Position numbers and translations under genes: made by a program. Under the pieces are notes generated by a model. The model did no database searches and was not told where the DNA came from. It saw only the letters and a program-made list of their open reading frames with translations. A stretch of DNA of 64,000 bases from an uncultured Christensenella sp. (GTDB lineage: Bacteria > Bacillota > Clostridia > Christensenellales > Borkfalkiaceae): the NCBI GenBank assembly GCA_910579585.1, contig CAJTVA010000004.1:4171-68170 (forward strand), in the 5' to 3' direction. Of the stretch, positions 45,439-54,889 are shown in pieces (position 1 is the first letter of the stretch; each line of letters opens with the position of its first letter).

Positions 45439-45693
45439 TTACTTTCTTAAACCTAACGCTGCGACTATAGCACGGTATCTTTCGATGTCCTTGCTTTTGA
45501 GATAGTCTAAAAGACCGCGACGGCGACCTACCATCTTCAGAAGTCCGCGACGGGAATGGTTATCGTGAATATGCTCTTTGAGGTGCTCGTTAAGGTGATT
45601 AATTCTCTCGGTTAAAAGTGCGATTTGCACTTCGGGAGAACCGGTATCACCCTCCTTAGTAGCGTATTTTGCGATAATTTCCTGCTTTTCCAT
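45439..45693 (-). CDS. rpsO: 30S ribosomal protein S15
   Basis: Primary 16S rRNA-binding protein of the small subunit, 84 residues. The text DTGSPEVQIALLTERINHLNEHLKEHIHDNHSRRGLL is the S15 signature, with the RRRGLLDYLK end. AGGAGG precedes ATG 45693. The 5' leader holds a strong hairpin and may mediate feedback control. Confidence 0.98.
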   Translation of the reverse strand: MEKQEIIAKYATKEGDTGSPEVQIALLTERINHLNEHLKEHIHDNHSRRGLLKMVGRRRGLLDYLKSKDIERYRAIVAALGLRK

Positions 45694-45726
45694 TTAATTT
45701 ATCCTCCTATGGAATATTTGCGGGAA

Positions 45727-45761
45727 ACGAAGCACGCCGTAGAGTTTTCGCGCGGCTTCGT
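45727..45761 (-). promoter_or_regulatory. Hairpin in the rpsO leader
   Basis: ACGAAGC (45727-45733) pairs with GCTTCGT (45755-45761), extended by GC-rich pairs after a bulge. It begins right after the predicted transcription start and ends before AGGAGG. It is the expected place for an S15 feedback site, but the fold is not a match I can prove. Confidence 0.45.
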
Positions 45762-45776
45762 GACCGTAACGAAATT

Positions 45777-45805
45777 ATTTTAGCACGATGCTTATAAAAA
45801 AGCAA
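45777..45805 (-). promoter_or_regulatory. Promoter of rpsO
   Basis: TTGCTT (45805-45800), 17 bp, TAAAAT (45782-45777) on the minus strand. Confidence 0.6.
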
Positions 45806-45826
45806 ATGATTTTATTACATTATTTG
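45803..45826 (-). terminator. Weak terminator after hemZ
   Basis: 7-bp stem with one wobble (45803-45809 with 45820-45826) followed by CTTTTTT on the minus strand. It includes the hemZ stop codon and touches the -35 box of rpsO. It is AT-rich, so only a weak case. Confidence 0.35.
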
Positions 45827-47178
45827 AACAGTTTTGCTCTTTCTTTGATAATTTTGTCAACCTTGGAAATGTAGGTAGGAATATCTTTGGGCGCGGCGTA
45901 ACGCTCTATTCTGTCCTCGTCGGAAAAATACCGTTTAGAAATAGCGTTGGCGCCTACTGCGACGGTTGAAGAAATTTCTTCCATAGTGTCTACGTTATAA
46001 ACACAAGCTTTATCGGGTTTTGCCCAGCCGACATTTTCGAGTCCGCCCGCCTGATACTTCTGGCGGTAAAGATAATACGGCTCGTAGCCGGCGCCCATCA
46101 AAAGCTCGCGGGATGCGGCAATCATTTCCTCTACGCCTTTTACGTTGAGTTTCTTTGTTTCCTCTTTGAGCTTAGCGCCCGACTTCAACGATAACGTGTG
46201 AACCGTGATATTGGCGGGGTTCAAAGAAATTGCAGTCTTTAACGACTTTTCAAAGTCCGACGGAGTTTCGTCGGTAAGCCCCGCTATTAAATCGAGGTTG
46301 ATGTCAAAACCGTACTTTATCGCCGATTCATAGGCTTGCAACGTCTGCGCGGAGGTGTGCTTTCTGCCGATTTTTTCAAGGGTTGCGTCATTAAACGTCT
46401 GCGGGTTTACGCAAAGCCGCGTGACTCCGTATTCCTTTGCGGTTTTTAGCTTTTCCTCGGTAAAAACGTCGGGCCTGCCCGCTTCGACGGTATACTCGAC
46501 AGTACCGTCGAAAATTGCGTTAATTGCGGCATATATGGGGGTCAATTGAGAATTTTTAATCACGAAAGGCGTGCCGCCGCCGACATAAATCGAGCGCAAA
46601 CCCGTAAGATAAGGCTTAACGGACTGAAGCTCTTTTATCAGGCAATTTATATAATTTTCAACATAAATTTCTGTCTTTGCTATGGGGGCGGTAATGAAAG
46701 AACAATAGTCGCATTTCGTAGGACAGAACGGCAAGCTGACGTATAAATCACGTCCTCCTTTTTTATAAACCCCCTCCTGCGCTTTCAATATGCGGGTCAC
46801 AAGTTTGGTATTTTCTTCGGAAACGCACAAATCTTGAAAAAGTTTGAGGTAGTCACCACCCGAAGCTTTTTCGGTATAAGCAAGCTTGGTGGGCCGTATC
46901 CCGGTGAGTGCGCCCCACGGGAGCGCTTTGCCCGTAGACTTAGACAGTGCCTTATATGCGGAAAGCTTTGCGGAACGCTTGGCAAGCCGTTTAAAAACTA
47001 TATCGTTTTCCGCCTTATAATCTTCCTCAAAGTCGTAAAACTCGCCTTTAAACTCTATTGAATTGAGAAATTTGCCGCCCGAGCAAGAAAAATAATGTGT
47101 AAATTCTTCGTTTTCCGCATCAAATGCGCGTAGAACCAGCATTATTTCATCGCGCAAGCCCTCACTGTTAGTGTTCAT
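45820..47178 (-). CDS. hemZ: Coproporphyrinogen dehydrogenase HemZ
   Basis: Radical SAM enzyme of 452 residues, oxygen-independent. The HemN-type cluster motif is LPFCPTKCDYCSF (Cx3Cx2C) near residue 150, followed by YVGGGTP and later NPQTFNDATLEKIGRKHT and DLIAGLTDE. A HemZ-type N-terminal domain of about 130 residues precedes it, which separates it from HemN and HemW. The start overlaps the stop of the MBL hydrolase gene by one base (TAATG). Since no other heme genes are in the window, its heme role is taken from the family. Confidence 0.9.
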   Translation of the reverse strand: MNTNSEGLRDEIMLVLRAFDAENEEFTHYFSCSGGKFLNSIEFKGEFYDFEEDYKAENDIVFKRLAKRSAKLSAYKALSKSTGKALPWGALTGIRPTKLAYTEKASGGDYLKLFQDLCVSEENTKLVTRILKAQEGVYKKGGRDLYVSLPFCPTKCDYCSFITAPIAKTEIYVENYINCLIKELQSVKPYLTGLRSIYVGGGTPFVIKNSQLTPIYAAINAIFDGTVEYTVEAGRPDVFTEEKLKTAKEYGVTRLCVNPQTFNDATLEKIGRKHTSAQTLQAYESAIKYGFDINLDLIAGLTDETPSDFEKSLKTAISLNPANITVHTLSLKSGAKLKEETKKLNVKGVEEMIAASRELLMGAGYEPYYLYRQKYQAGGLENVGWAKPDKACVYNVDTMEEISSTVAVGANAISKRYFSDEDRIERYAAPKDIPTYISKVDKIIKERAKLFK

Positions 47179-47786
47179 TAGTCGTTCCTTATATATGGAT
47201 TGTAGGCACGCTCGCGCGAAAGGGTTGTATCTTCGCCGTGCCCGGCATAAATTTTGTAATCGCCGTAAAGTGCGGCAAGGCGCTTTACGCTTTTACTAAG
47301 CTCCGTAAAGTTACCCGTAGGCAAGTCCCACCTGCCAACGCTGCCGCAAAAAAGAGTGTCGCCCGTAAAAATCATGTCGCCCGAAACGTAGCACACACTG
47401 CCGACGGTATGTCCAGGCGTTTCCAAGACCTTAAAGTTTATTCCGCAGAGGGTTATTTCCTCGCCGTCTTTAAAGGTGCGGCAAATTTCAAATTCGGGAA
47501 CGGTTACGCCGCCAAAAATATTTAAATATTCCTTGATGAAAATAAGGTCCTTTTCGCGTTCGTTGCAACATATACTGGCACCAATTGAAAATAGTTCGCC
47601 GCAAGCGCCCACGTGGTCGAAGTGACCGTGAGTCAATAAAACATATTTACAGGAAAGCCCGTTTTCTTTTAAAATCTTTAAAATTCTTTTCTCCGACGGG
47701 TCTATGACTACGGCTGTCCTTCCGTCCGCGGTTAAGATATATGAATTTGAGGCAAAGCCAACGGGTAAAATCTTCGAAACTCGCAT
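47178..47786 (-). CDS. MBL-fold metallo-hydrolase, glyoxalase II-like
   Basis: Zinc or di-iron hydrolase of about 202 residues. The metal motif LTHGHFDHVG (HxHxDH), the third-ligand loop ETPGHTVGSVCY, MIFTGDTLFCGSVGRWDLPTG with the bridging Asp, and the last His in YAGHGEDT are all present. This small form resembles hydroxyacylglutathione hydrolase-like proteins of Firmicutes, whose substrates are mostly unknown. I start at ATG 47786; a TTG at 47801 overlaps the relA stop (TTGA) and would be translationally coupled, so either is possible. Confidence 0.9.
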   Translation of the reverse strand: MRVSKILPVGFASNSYILTADGRTAVVIDPSEKRILKILKENGLSCKYVLLTHGHFDHVGACGELFSIGASICCNEREKDLIFIKEYLNIFGGVTVPEFEICRTFKDGEEITLCGINFKVLETPGHTVGSVCYVSGDMIFTGDTLFCGSVGRWDLPTGNFTELSKSVKRLAALYGDYKIYAGHGEDTTLSRERAYNPYIRND

Positions 47787-47797
47787 ATATGTGGGGG

Positions 47798-49933
47798 TCA
47801 ATTGGTTGTTCTGTACACATCGAGGACACGTTTGTCGCGTTTTAACCGGTTAATTAAAAGGTCGATATCCGAGCGTTTATTGAGCTTAACGCGCACCTCT
47901 ACTTCTGCCAGTTTATCCTTATTTATTCTGCCGCTGATCTGCGTAAACGAAAGGTGCATTGCGGCGATTTCCGAAATAACGTACGCAGTAACGCCATCGT
48001 AGTTGTCGGATATAATTTTAATATCAGCCAAAAAGTCCGCGTCTATATCGCCCGTCCATTGCGCGGGTTGCAGACGGTTTTTGTCTGCGTCGGAAAGGTT
48101 AGAGCAATCGGCGCGGTGAACGATTACCCCTCTTCCACGAGAAACGAAGCCGACGATTTCATCACCCGGTACGGGGTTACAGCAGTGCGCGAAGTGCACG
48201 GACAGTCCGCTCATTCCGTTTATAGTCACACTGCCCGCAGGGGTGTGCTTCAATTTGCCCGAATCGACAATTTCGACGGGCTTAGGCGTTTCCTTTTTAT
48301 AGTAGTCTATAAGCTTGAAAATTACCTGATTTACGCTGACGGCGCCGTAACCGACAGATGCCATCATCTCGTTCACCGAACTAAAAACAAGCTTATTGGA
48401 AAGTTTTTTGAACGAGCTTTCGGTCAAAAGGTCGTTGAGGTTATACCCCTTGCGCTTCGCCTCGGCTTCGAGCATAGTTCTGCCCGTTTTGGCGTTCTCT
48501 TCTTTCATCTCGCGCTTGAAAAACTGTCTTATTTTCGCGCGGGCGGAGCCTGATTTTACAAATTTAAGCCAATCCCACGACGGACCGCGGGAGCTCGACT
48601 GGGTTAGAATTTCAACGACGTCACCCGTGGTGAGTGTAGAATTCAAGGCGACCATTTTGCCGTTGACCTTGGCGCCTACGCACTTGTTACCAACCTCGGA
48701 GTGAATTGCATATGCGAAATCAACCGGGGTGGCTTCAAGCGGCAGTGAAATTACCTTGCCGTGCGGAGTAAAAACCAAAAGCTCGGTATCATAAAGGTCG
48801 TTTTTAAGGCTGTCAACGAATTCTTTGGACTCGTTCAAGCTGCCTTGCCAGTCCATAACATCGCGTATCCAGCTTATCCTTTCGTCGAAAGAAGTCGACT
48901 TGTCGGCGGAGCGGTTCTCTTTATACTTCCAGTGCGCGGCGATACCGTATTCAGCCATCTTGTGCATTTCAACGGTGCGAATCTGGATTTCGAAGAATTG
49001 CCCGAAGTTAGTCACTACGGTGGTGTGCAACGACTGATACAAGTTGCGCTTGGGAGTGGCGATATAGTCTTTTATTCTGCCCGGAACGGGCTTCCATTTC
49101 ATATGAATTTTGCCCAGTATTTCATAGCACTCGTCCGTTTTATCGACTATAACGCGAACGGCGGTTAAATCGTAAATCTGGTCGAGGGTCTTGCCCTGAT
49201 TTTTCATTTTACGGTAAATCGAATAAAAGTGCTTGGGTCTGCCTATGACTTCGCCCTTTATCCCGCTTTCGGACAAAATTTCCTTTATCTCGTTTACGAC
49301 GAACTCGACGAAAGACTTCCTCTCCTCCAACTTCTGGTGAATGTTTGTTACCAGAAATTCATAGGCTTCGGGGTCGAGATATTTAAGACATAAATCTTCA
49401 AGCTCGCACTTAATCTGTGAAATACCGAGTCTGCCCGCAAGCGGGGTGAAAATATCAAGCGTTTCTTTTGCGATACGCTGTTGACGCTCGTCCGAAAGAA
49501 AGTTGAGCGAGCGCATATTGTGCAGGCGGTCGGCAAGCTTTATGATAATTACTCTGACGTCGTTTGCCATTGCGACGAAAATTTTTCTGAAATTTTCGGC
49601 GTCCTCTTCCTCGTGGGTACGAAACGTGATTTTATCAAGCTTTGTTACTCCGTCAACCAAAGTCATTATTTCTTTACCGAAACGGCGGGAAATATCGTCG
49701 GGAGTGGCGGGCGTATCCTCTACCACGTCGTGTAAAAAAGCCGCGGCGACAGTTGACGTATCCAAACCCAAATCAACGAGAATTTCCGCAACCGCGCAGG
49801 GGTGCGTAAAATAGGGCTCGCCAGAGGCGCGCTTCTGACCGCTGTGCATTTCCTTTGCGTAGTCGTAAGCCGACAGCAAAAGCGCACAGTCATCGGCGGA
49901 ATAATTCTTTTTTATCTTTTCAATGACGTCCAT
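47798..49933 (-). CDS. relA: Bifunctional (p)ppGpp synthetase/hydrolase, Rel/SpoT type
   Basis: 711 residues, the stringent-response enzyme. The HD hydrolase domain is intact (YFTHPCAVAEIL, AAAFLHDVVEDTPAT near residue 70), followed by the synthetase domain (GRPKHFYSIYRKM ... DLTAVRVIV ... YQSLHTTVV), a TGS domain (VFTPHGKVISLPLEATPVDFAYAIH), a helical/zinc-finger part (VHFAHCCNPVPGDEIVGF) and a C-terminal ACT domain. Both activities should be present. It overlaps the recJ end by 14 bp. Confidence 0.96.
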   Translation of the reverse strand: MDVIEKIKKNYSADDCALLLSAYDYAKEMHSGQKRASGEPYFTHPCAVAEILVDLGLDTSTVAAAFLHDVVEDTPATPDDISRRFGKEIMTLVDGVTKLDKITFRTHEEEDAENFRKIFVAMANDVRVIIIKLADRLHNMRSLNFLSDERQQRIAKETLDIFTPLAGRLGISQIKCELEDLCLKYLDPEAYEFLVTNIHQKLEERKSFVEFVVNEIKEILSESGIKGEVIGRPKHFYSIYRKMKNQGKTLDQIYDLTAVRVIVDKTDECYEILGKIHMKWKPVPGRIKDYIATPKRNLYQSLHTTVVTNFGQFFEIQIRTVEMHKMAEYGIAAHWKYKENRSADKSTSFDERISWIRDVMDWQGSLNESKEFVDSLKNDLYDTELLVFTPHGKVISLPLEATPVDFAYAIHSEVGNKCVGAKVNGKMVALNSTLTTGDVVEILTQSSSRGPSWDWLKFVKSGSARAKIRQFFKREMKEENAKTGRTMLEAEAKRKGYNLNDLLTESSFKKLSNKLVFSSVNEMMASVGYGAVSVNQVIFKLIDYYKKETPKPVEIVDSGKLKHTPAGSVTINGMSGLSVHFAHCCNPVPGDEIVGFVSRGRGVIVHRADCSNLSDADKNRLQPAQWTGDIDADFLADIKIISDNYDGVTAYVISEIAAMHLSFTQISGRINKDKLAEVEVRVKLNKRSDIDLLINRLKRDKRVLDVYRTTN

Positions 49934-52220
49934 AATTCGTTACCGTATTATATAAAGGAGAATTTTCAAGCTTGGTTTTTACGCCGCGAAAAACTTCCAG
50001 TTTGCCGTTTTCAAAAGTGATAAGCCCGAGCTGTTCGAAAACTTTCAGGGCGAAGAAAACCTGCAATCTGTCGCCTAGGGGGTTGCGTTTTGCGACTTCT
50101 TCCGCTGTGGCGCCGTCAAGGTTGCCTGCGTTTGCGGAAACTTGTGCAAATATATTCAAAAGCCTTTCTCTGTCAGCGTCAAGGCGATATATTGCTTCGG
50201 ATACGGGCGCGTTTTCTACCGCAAACACTTCACACGAAAGCGACGGAATATGCGCGGCGCAGAACATATTATCTAAAAATATTGCCCGTTTGTAGCCGCT
50301 TAAATCAGCGTCGTCCGTAGGCGCGGCTAGAATTTGCGTCGCAAAGTTTTTCATAGACGGGAAAAACAGTTCGCAAGTAAGCTTATCAGCATTTTTATAA
50401 GCTGTACGGACGGAGCTGTTCCACGTTATAAACGCCGTACCTGTCGCTTTTTCGCTCATCAAAAGCTCCGCTTCTTGCTTAGATATAGTCGAAATTTTTA
50501 AACCGGTTTTCTTTTCGGAAAGGGTACTGATTAGGGAAAAGGCTATTTCCTCACCCGAAAGTTCTACAGCTTCGTTGCCGTAAATAACGTCGCGGACGAA
50601 GCCCTTTACGTACTCCTTACCCTTGAAAGTAGAAATGTTGTATTCGTAAATAAGCTTTTTGGGCGCTCCGCTTTCCAAAATTCTTGCGTATTTCGCGCCG
50701 CCGAAGCACATAAATTCTATTTTTTGATTCTTTATAGAAAGGTGTTGGGAAAAAGGCTTCAATGTCCGTGCGGGGAGAGCCGAAGCTTCCGCCGTGAACA
50801 AGGGACGGCGGTTGCCGACTCCGTACGGCTCTAAAAGCTCCATTTCCTTTACGAGCTTGGGAGAAAAGTCGGCAAGACTGCCGTTGACGTAAACCGTGGG
50901 GATAAAATCTTCTTCCGTATAGTTCGACGTCATATACTCTTCAAGCGCAACGGAAAGATTTTCAAACTCATCCTCGGCTACGTTTACGCCCGCCGCCTGC
51001 GAGTGTCCGCCGAACTCGGTTAAGTACTGACCGCAGGCTTTCAGAGCTTCAAATATATTTACCGTTTCCACCGAGCGCGCGGAACCTTTAAGCATATTTC
51101 CGTGTTTGACGAACAATATCGCGGGGCGGGAAAACTCGTCAGCAAGGCGAGCGGCAACTATGCCGACAAAGCCCGAATTCCAATTTTCATTGCAAAGGAG
51201 AATGATTTTACCTATAGTGCCTTTTTCCTTTATCATTTCCTTGGCGCTTAAATACAGCTCGTCACAGCATTTCTGACGCTCGATATTATATGCAGTGAGT
51301 TTTGCCGACAGGTCGAAAATTTTATTTTCATCGGTTTCGCTGAAAAGGTCGAGCGCGGCTTTTGCATCGCCCATTCTTCCCGCAGCGTTTATTTTGGGTG
51401 CAAGCGTGAAAGCCAAGGTCTGGGCAGTTACGGCGTCGGTCTTTGTAAGAAATTGCTTATAGCATTTCGATGGGTTATCCCTTATTATTTTCAAGCCCTC
51501 GTGAACGATGTCGCGGTTTTCGCCCGTAAGTGGAACACTGTCCGCAACCGTGGCTATGGCGGCAAAATCGAGGTACTTATATGCGTTTTCGCCGTTTAAA
51601 GCGCAACCGACCTTGAACGCGACGCCTGCGCCGCAAAGATTGTCGTAGGGATAGCCGTCGTTGAATTTCGGGTTAATACATATACAGTCGGGTATCCTGT
51701 CGGGGAGCTCGTGATGGTCGGTTACAATTACCTCAGCGCCCAATTCCTTTAAATATTCCACTTCCGCCGCGCAAGATATACCGCAGTCTACCGTGATGAA
51801 AAGCTGAGGGAAATATTCATCGAAAATTTCGTCTATTACGGCTATGGAAAGACCGTAACCGTTTTTACGTTCGGGAACAATCACAACGGGTTCTATTCCG
51901 AAATCGCACAGGGCTTTGCCCATTACAGTCGACGCGCATACTCCGTCGGCGTCATAGTCTCCGTAGACGACGACGGACCACTCCTCGTCGCGGGCAAGGC
52001 GGATAAGCTCGACGGCTTCCTGCATTCCGCTCATTTTAAATGGCGAAACAAAGTGAGCCTTTGACGGGCGCATAAAGCTTTCTATCGAGGATACGTCGCG
52101 CACTCCCCTGCCGTAAAGAATTTTTACCGTTTCTTCGCAAAGGTTGCATTCTTTTGCAAGGCGGCGCACTATATTCAGTTGTTCGTCGGAAAATTCAAAT
52201 TCCGGTAAAATTCTTTTCAT
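49920..52220 (-). CDS. recJ: Single-stranded-DNA-specific exonuclease RecJ
   Basis: DHH-family 5'-to-3' exonuclease, 766 residues. Motifs GDYDADGVCAS near residue 82, TVDCGIS, VTDHHELP (DHH) and the DHHA1 segment GGHSQAAGVNV are intact; an OB domain follows. The last 200 residues are a C-terminal extension common in Firmicutes RecJ. Ribosome site AGAAGAA is weak. It lies 51 bp after the secF start region's terminator hairpin and leads into relA. Confidence 0.94.
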   Translation of the reverse strand: MKRILPEFEFSDEQLNIVRRLAKECNLCEETVKILYGRGVRDVSSIESFMRPSKAHFVSPFKMSGMQEAVELIRLARDEEWSVVVYGDYDADGVCASTVMGKALCDFGIEPVVIVPERKNGYGLSIAVIDEIFDEYFPQLFITVDCGISCAAEVEYLKELGAEVIVTDHHELPDRIPDCICINPKFNDGYPYDNLCGAGVAFKVGCALNGENAYKYLDFAAIATVADSVPLTGENRDIVHEGLKIIRDNPSKCYKQFLTKTDAVTAQTLAFTLAPKINAAGRMGDAKAALDLFSETDENKIFDLSAKLTAYNIERQKCCDELYLSAKEMIKEKGTIGKIILLCNENWNSGFVGIVAARLADEFSRPAILFVKHGNMLKGSARSVETVNIFEALKACGQYLTEFGGHSQAAGVNVAEDEFENLSVALEEYMTSNYTEEDFIPTVYVNGSLADFSPKLVKEMELLEPYGVGNRRPLFTAEASALPARTLKPFSQHLSIKNQKIEFMCFGGAKYARILESGAPKKLIYEYNISTFKGKEYVKGFVRDVIYGNEAVELSGEEIAFSLISTLSEKKTGLKISTISKQEAELLMSEKATGTAFITWNSSVRTAYKNADKLTCELFFPSMKNFATQILAAPTDDADLSGYKRAIFLDNMFCAAHIPSLSCEVFAVENAPVSEAIYRLDADRERLLNIFAQVSANAGNLDGATAEEVAKRNPLGDRLQVFFALKVFEQLGLITFENGKLEVFRGVKTKLENSPLYNTVTNYGRH

Positions 52221-52240
52221 ATTCTTCTAAAATACGCAAA

Positions 52241-52260
52241 AAGGCGGGTTGCCCCGCCTT
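52241..52260 (-). terminator. Terminator of secD-secF
   Basis: Arms AAGGCGGG (52241-52248) and CCCGCCTT (52253-52260), 4-nt loop, followed by TTTTTG on the minus strand, 12 bp beyond the secF stop. Confidence 0.8.
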
Positions 52261-52271
52261 AAAATTTTAAT

Positions 52272-53288
52272 TTATTTCTGGGTTGATTTCGCCGTTTTGG
52301 AGCGAGATTTTTTCTTCATATTGTCGCCGATAAGCTTAAACCGCGAATAGACGGACGGAACGAAGAACGTCGTACCGTATGCGCAGGAAATAAAGCTTAC
52401 AAGCGAGCAAAGAACGGGCGATATTATCGCAAGCGGAGACAAAGAGCTTATCGACAGAAGGACGAACAGCACTACGGATACCGTGGCAAGGCAAGCGGGC
52501 ATTACCGTATTTATAACAAAGCTTTCGTCAGCGCTTTTGTCAACGACTTCATATGCGGTGAGCTTTTTAAGGTCTTCGTCCTTGAAATTTTTGCGCATTC
52601 TGTCGAAGAGGAAGCAAGTGCCTATTACCGTCAAGGCAACCGTAATAACCGCATAGGTTGCAATTGAAGAACCGACGGGGATACGCGTCAGCGCCATAAG
52701 CATAAGGAAGAGCCCTAGGTTATGGAAATCGGCAAGTATTGCGCCGAGCGCCATAGTCAGCTTGTAGCGGATAACGAAATACACAAAGTGCAGAACAATT
52801 ATAACCGCGACTGCAACCGCCGCCATAGATACGGCGTAGCCGCTACTTAAAAGAGTTTCAGCGGTCGTCGCCATTGCAACATTGTCCGTTGAACTGTCTT
52901 CAATAACCTCGGCAATCTTATCGTTGATTATGCTTGCCGCATTTTTGAGTTTGCCCGAATCGGTCGAATAAACAAATCTGTAAGTTACCGTGCCGCCCGT
53001 TGACGTTGTGCCCTCGACAACGCTGTAACTTTTTACGCCTTCCGCTTTGAAGGCTTCGTCGCAGAAGCCCTTGATTTGTTCGACGGGTTCTACTTCGTTA
53101 CCCGAAAAATCAGTGGTTTCGTATGCGACGGTTACGCTTTTATAGCTGGCTAAGTCTTCGGAATAATTGAAAAATCCGTTCGCAACGCTTTGACAGATTA
53201 TACCGACGAGAAGCCCGACGACAATAACTGCAACCGAAATTATTATGAGCAAGTGCATTCTGGAAGAGAGCTTGAAATTAGTCTTCAT
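52272..53288 (-). CDS. secF: Protein translocase subunit SecF
   Basis: Membrane subunit of the Sec accessory complex, 338 residues with six helices: a first helix at LLIIISVAVIVVGLLVGII, a long external loop, then a five-helix bundle. The family region ALGAILADFHNLGLFLMLMALTRIPVGSSIATYAVITVALTVIGTCFLFDRMR keeps the usual order. ATG 53288 has GGGAGGTG in front and lies inside the end of secD (11-bp overlap); the frame extends nine codons further but without support. Confidence 0.92.
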   Translation of the reverse strand: MKTNFKLSSRMHLLIIISVAVIVVGLLVGIICQSVANGFFNYSEDLASYKSVTVAYETTDFSGNEVEPVEQIKGFCDEAFKAEGVKSYSVVEGTTSTGGTVTYRFVYSTDSGKLKNAASIINDKIAEVIEDSSTDNVAMATTAETLLSSGYAVSMAAVAVAVIIVLHFVYFVIRYKLTMALGAILADFHNLGLFLMLMALTRIPVGSSIATYAVITVALTVIGTCFLFDRMRKNFKDEDLKKLTAYEVVDKSADESFVINTVMPACLATVSVVLFVLLSISSLSPLAIISPVLCSLVSFISCAYGTTFFVPSVYSRFKLIGDNMKKKSRSKTAKSTQK

Positions 53289-54747
53289 CGTCAAACACCT
53301 CCCTTTTGAAGCCACAGAAGCCGAACTTGTCCCTCATGGGTGAAGAAACGACATACCACATAAATCTTGTAAACCAGTACAGCGCGTAAGAAGCGACTGT
53401 CGCGATAAACAGTATCAGTCCGCACGCCGCAAGCTCGCCCGTACAAATGAGCGCGACAAGAGCCGCGACGACGAGAATTACGATATGCAAGTCAAGTATT
53501 GTAGCAAGGCATTTTCTGTATCCCGTCTTTACGGAAGCCTGAATGGTTCTGCCTGTTAAAGTTTCTTTTCTGACTGCTTCGAAAACGTGGAAGTTCGAGA
53601 ATGCAAGAAGCGCAAAACCTAGAAGCAACATAAACGCGCCTACAACCGTGAATTGAAGTTCGGTAAGGAAAATCGCCGTTATCATTACTGCCGCAAAGGT
53701 GAGAAGAACGAGCGCGTTCACAAGACCGAGTTTTTTGTATCTTACTATCGAAGCCACGGCCGCGCCTACAAGCACGAGAAGCAAAAGCACGAAAAGTACG
53801 ATAACCGCGGCGTCGCCGTAAGTAGCCGTCAAGGCGATAACTTCGGTATCACTGCCTCCGTCGTTGTAGTTGTTGGCAAGTACATTGTCGGTAGTAACGG
53901 AATTTAATATTATTGCAAAATCTTTTGCGTACGCCTCGTTTACGGAGAAGCCGAGCGTTTTACTCTGTAAGCTTTCGCCGTAATTGATTGAAAGCTGCAT
54001 ACAGGTATCACCGACGAAGATATAAACCGAACCTTCGGATTCGCTGAGAAGCAAATTGCTGAGCCGCGAATAGCCGTCGTCCGTAAGGTTCATTCTTACA
54101 TAGTGGTTGCCAGCCAAAGCGTAATAATTTACGTCTTTGAAGAACGTTGCGAAGCCGCCTGCGTTTACGCTTATAACCGACTTTGCCGTATCGTCCGTGC
54201 CGTTACGGAGGTCAAGCTCGCCGCTTAAAGTCAGGTAGTTGAACGTGTAGCCTATTGCCGTAAGCTCGCTTTCGCGCGAAGCGCTGTCAAGCTCTTTATA
54301 AGCGGCGTAGGTGAAATTCGTGGGAACGGACACGCGGATAACGAAGCTGTCTACGACGCTTACGGAATAACTCGTATAGCCCTTTGCGCCGAACCTTGCG
54401 TTAATTATAGCCGCGTCGGAAGAAACGCTTGATTTGAACTCCGCTTCCTGTTCGGCGGTTTCAATCAGCTCGTTCTCGACGTAGACGCTGCCGCGTTTCT
54501 GATAATTGTCTTTCTCGTCGGGGGTCGAAGCGACTTTCAGATTATAGTCGGCTTCGGAAATAACGCCCTCGGGATAAAAAAGCGCGTAAGCCTCGCCCGT
54601 GAGGTCGCCGCCCATATGAATGGAACTTACGAATGAATTGTATCTGTCAACCTCGTTCAAAGGGCAGGATATTACGGCAAATAGCGATAATATTAAAACT
54701 GCGGCAACGACAAGCGCGGTTATAATCGCCGATTTTACTTTACCCAT
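53278..54747 (-). CDS. secD: Protein translocase subunit SecD
   Basis: 489 residues: first helix at AIITALVVAAVLILSLFAVI, then the periplasm-side P1 region, here starting with SIHMGGDLTGEAYALFYPEG in place of the usual GLDLxGG pattern, and a C-terminal bundle of five helices (AVIVLFVLLLLVLVGAAVAS onwards). It pulls secreted proteins across with SecF, using the proton gradient. TAGGAG lies before ATG 54747. It has its own promoter with a 17-bp palindrome over the -10 box. The many large secreted proteins in this window are possible clients. Confidence 0.9.
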   Translation of the reverse strand: MGKVKSAIITALVVAAVLILSLFAVISCPLNEVDRYNSFVSSIHMGGDLTGEAYALFYPEGVISEADYNLKVASTPDEKDNYQKRGSVYVENELIETAEQEAEFKSSVSSDAAIINARFGAKGYTSYSVSVVDSFVIRVSVPTNFTYAAYKELDSASRESELTAIGYTFNYLTLSGELDLRNGTDDTAKSVISVNAGGFATFFKDVNYYALAGNHYVRMNLTDDGYSRLSNLLLSESEGSVYIFVGDTCMQLSINYGESLQSKTLGFSVNEAYAKDFAIILNSVTTDNVLANNYNDGGSDTEVIALTATYGDAAVIVLFVLLLLVLVGAAVASIVRYKKLGLVNALVLLTFAAVMITAIFLTELQFTVVGAFMLLLGFALLAFSNFHVFEAVRKETLTGRTIQASVKTGYRKCLATILDLHIVILVVAALVALICTGELAACGLILFIATVASYALYWFTRFMWYVVSSPMRDKFGFCGFKREVFDDED

Positions 54748-54766
54748 CTCTACTCCTATATGATTT

Positions 54767-54787
54767 CCGCAAAGCCTGAGCTTGCGG
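54767..54787 (-). promoter_or_regulatory. Hairpin in the secD leader
   Basis: CCGCAA (54767-54772) pairs with TTGCGG (54782-54787), extended by GC pairs with one bulge. It stands just upstream of the secD ribosome site. Its effect is unknown. Confidence 0.4.
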
Positions 54788-54818
54788 CTTCTTATTATTC
54801 GGTAATCAAACTTACTAT

Positions 54819-54847
54819 ATTATAGTAAAAAAAATTTAAGCCGTCAA
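54819..54847 (-). promoter_or_regulatory. Promoter of secD-secF with operator-like palindrome
   Basis: TTGACG (54847-54842), 17 bp, TATAAT (54824-54819) on the minus strand. A perfect palindrome TTACTATA-T-TATAGTAA (54812-54828) covers the -10 box. Confidence 0.65.
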
Positions 54848-54889
54848 TAAATTTGCGTTTGTATGTAAAAAATTTACAATTTTTAACGG

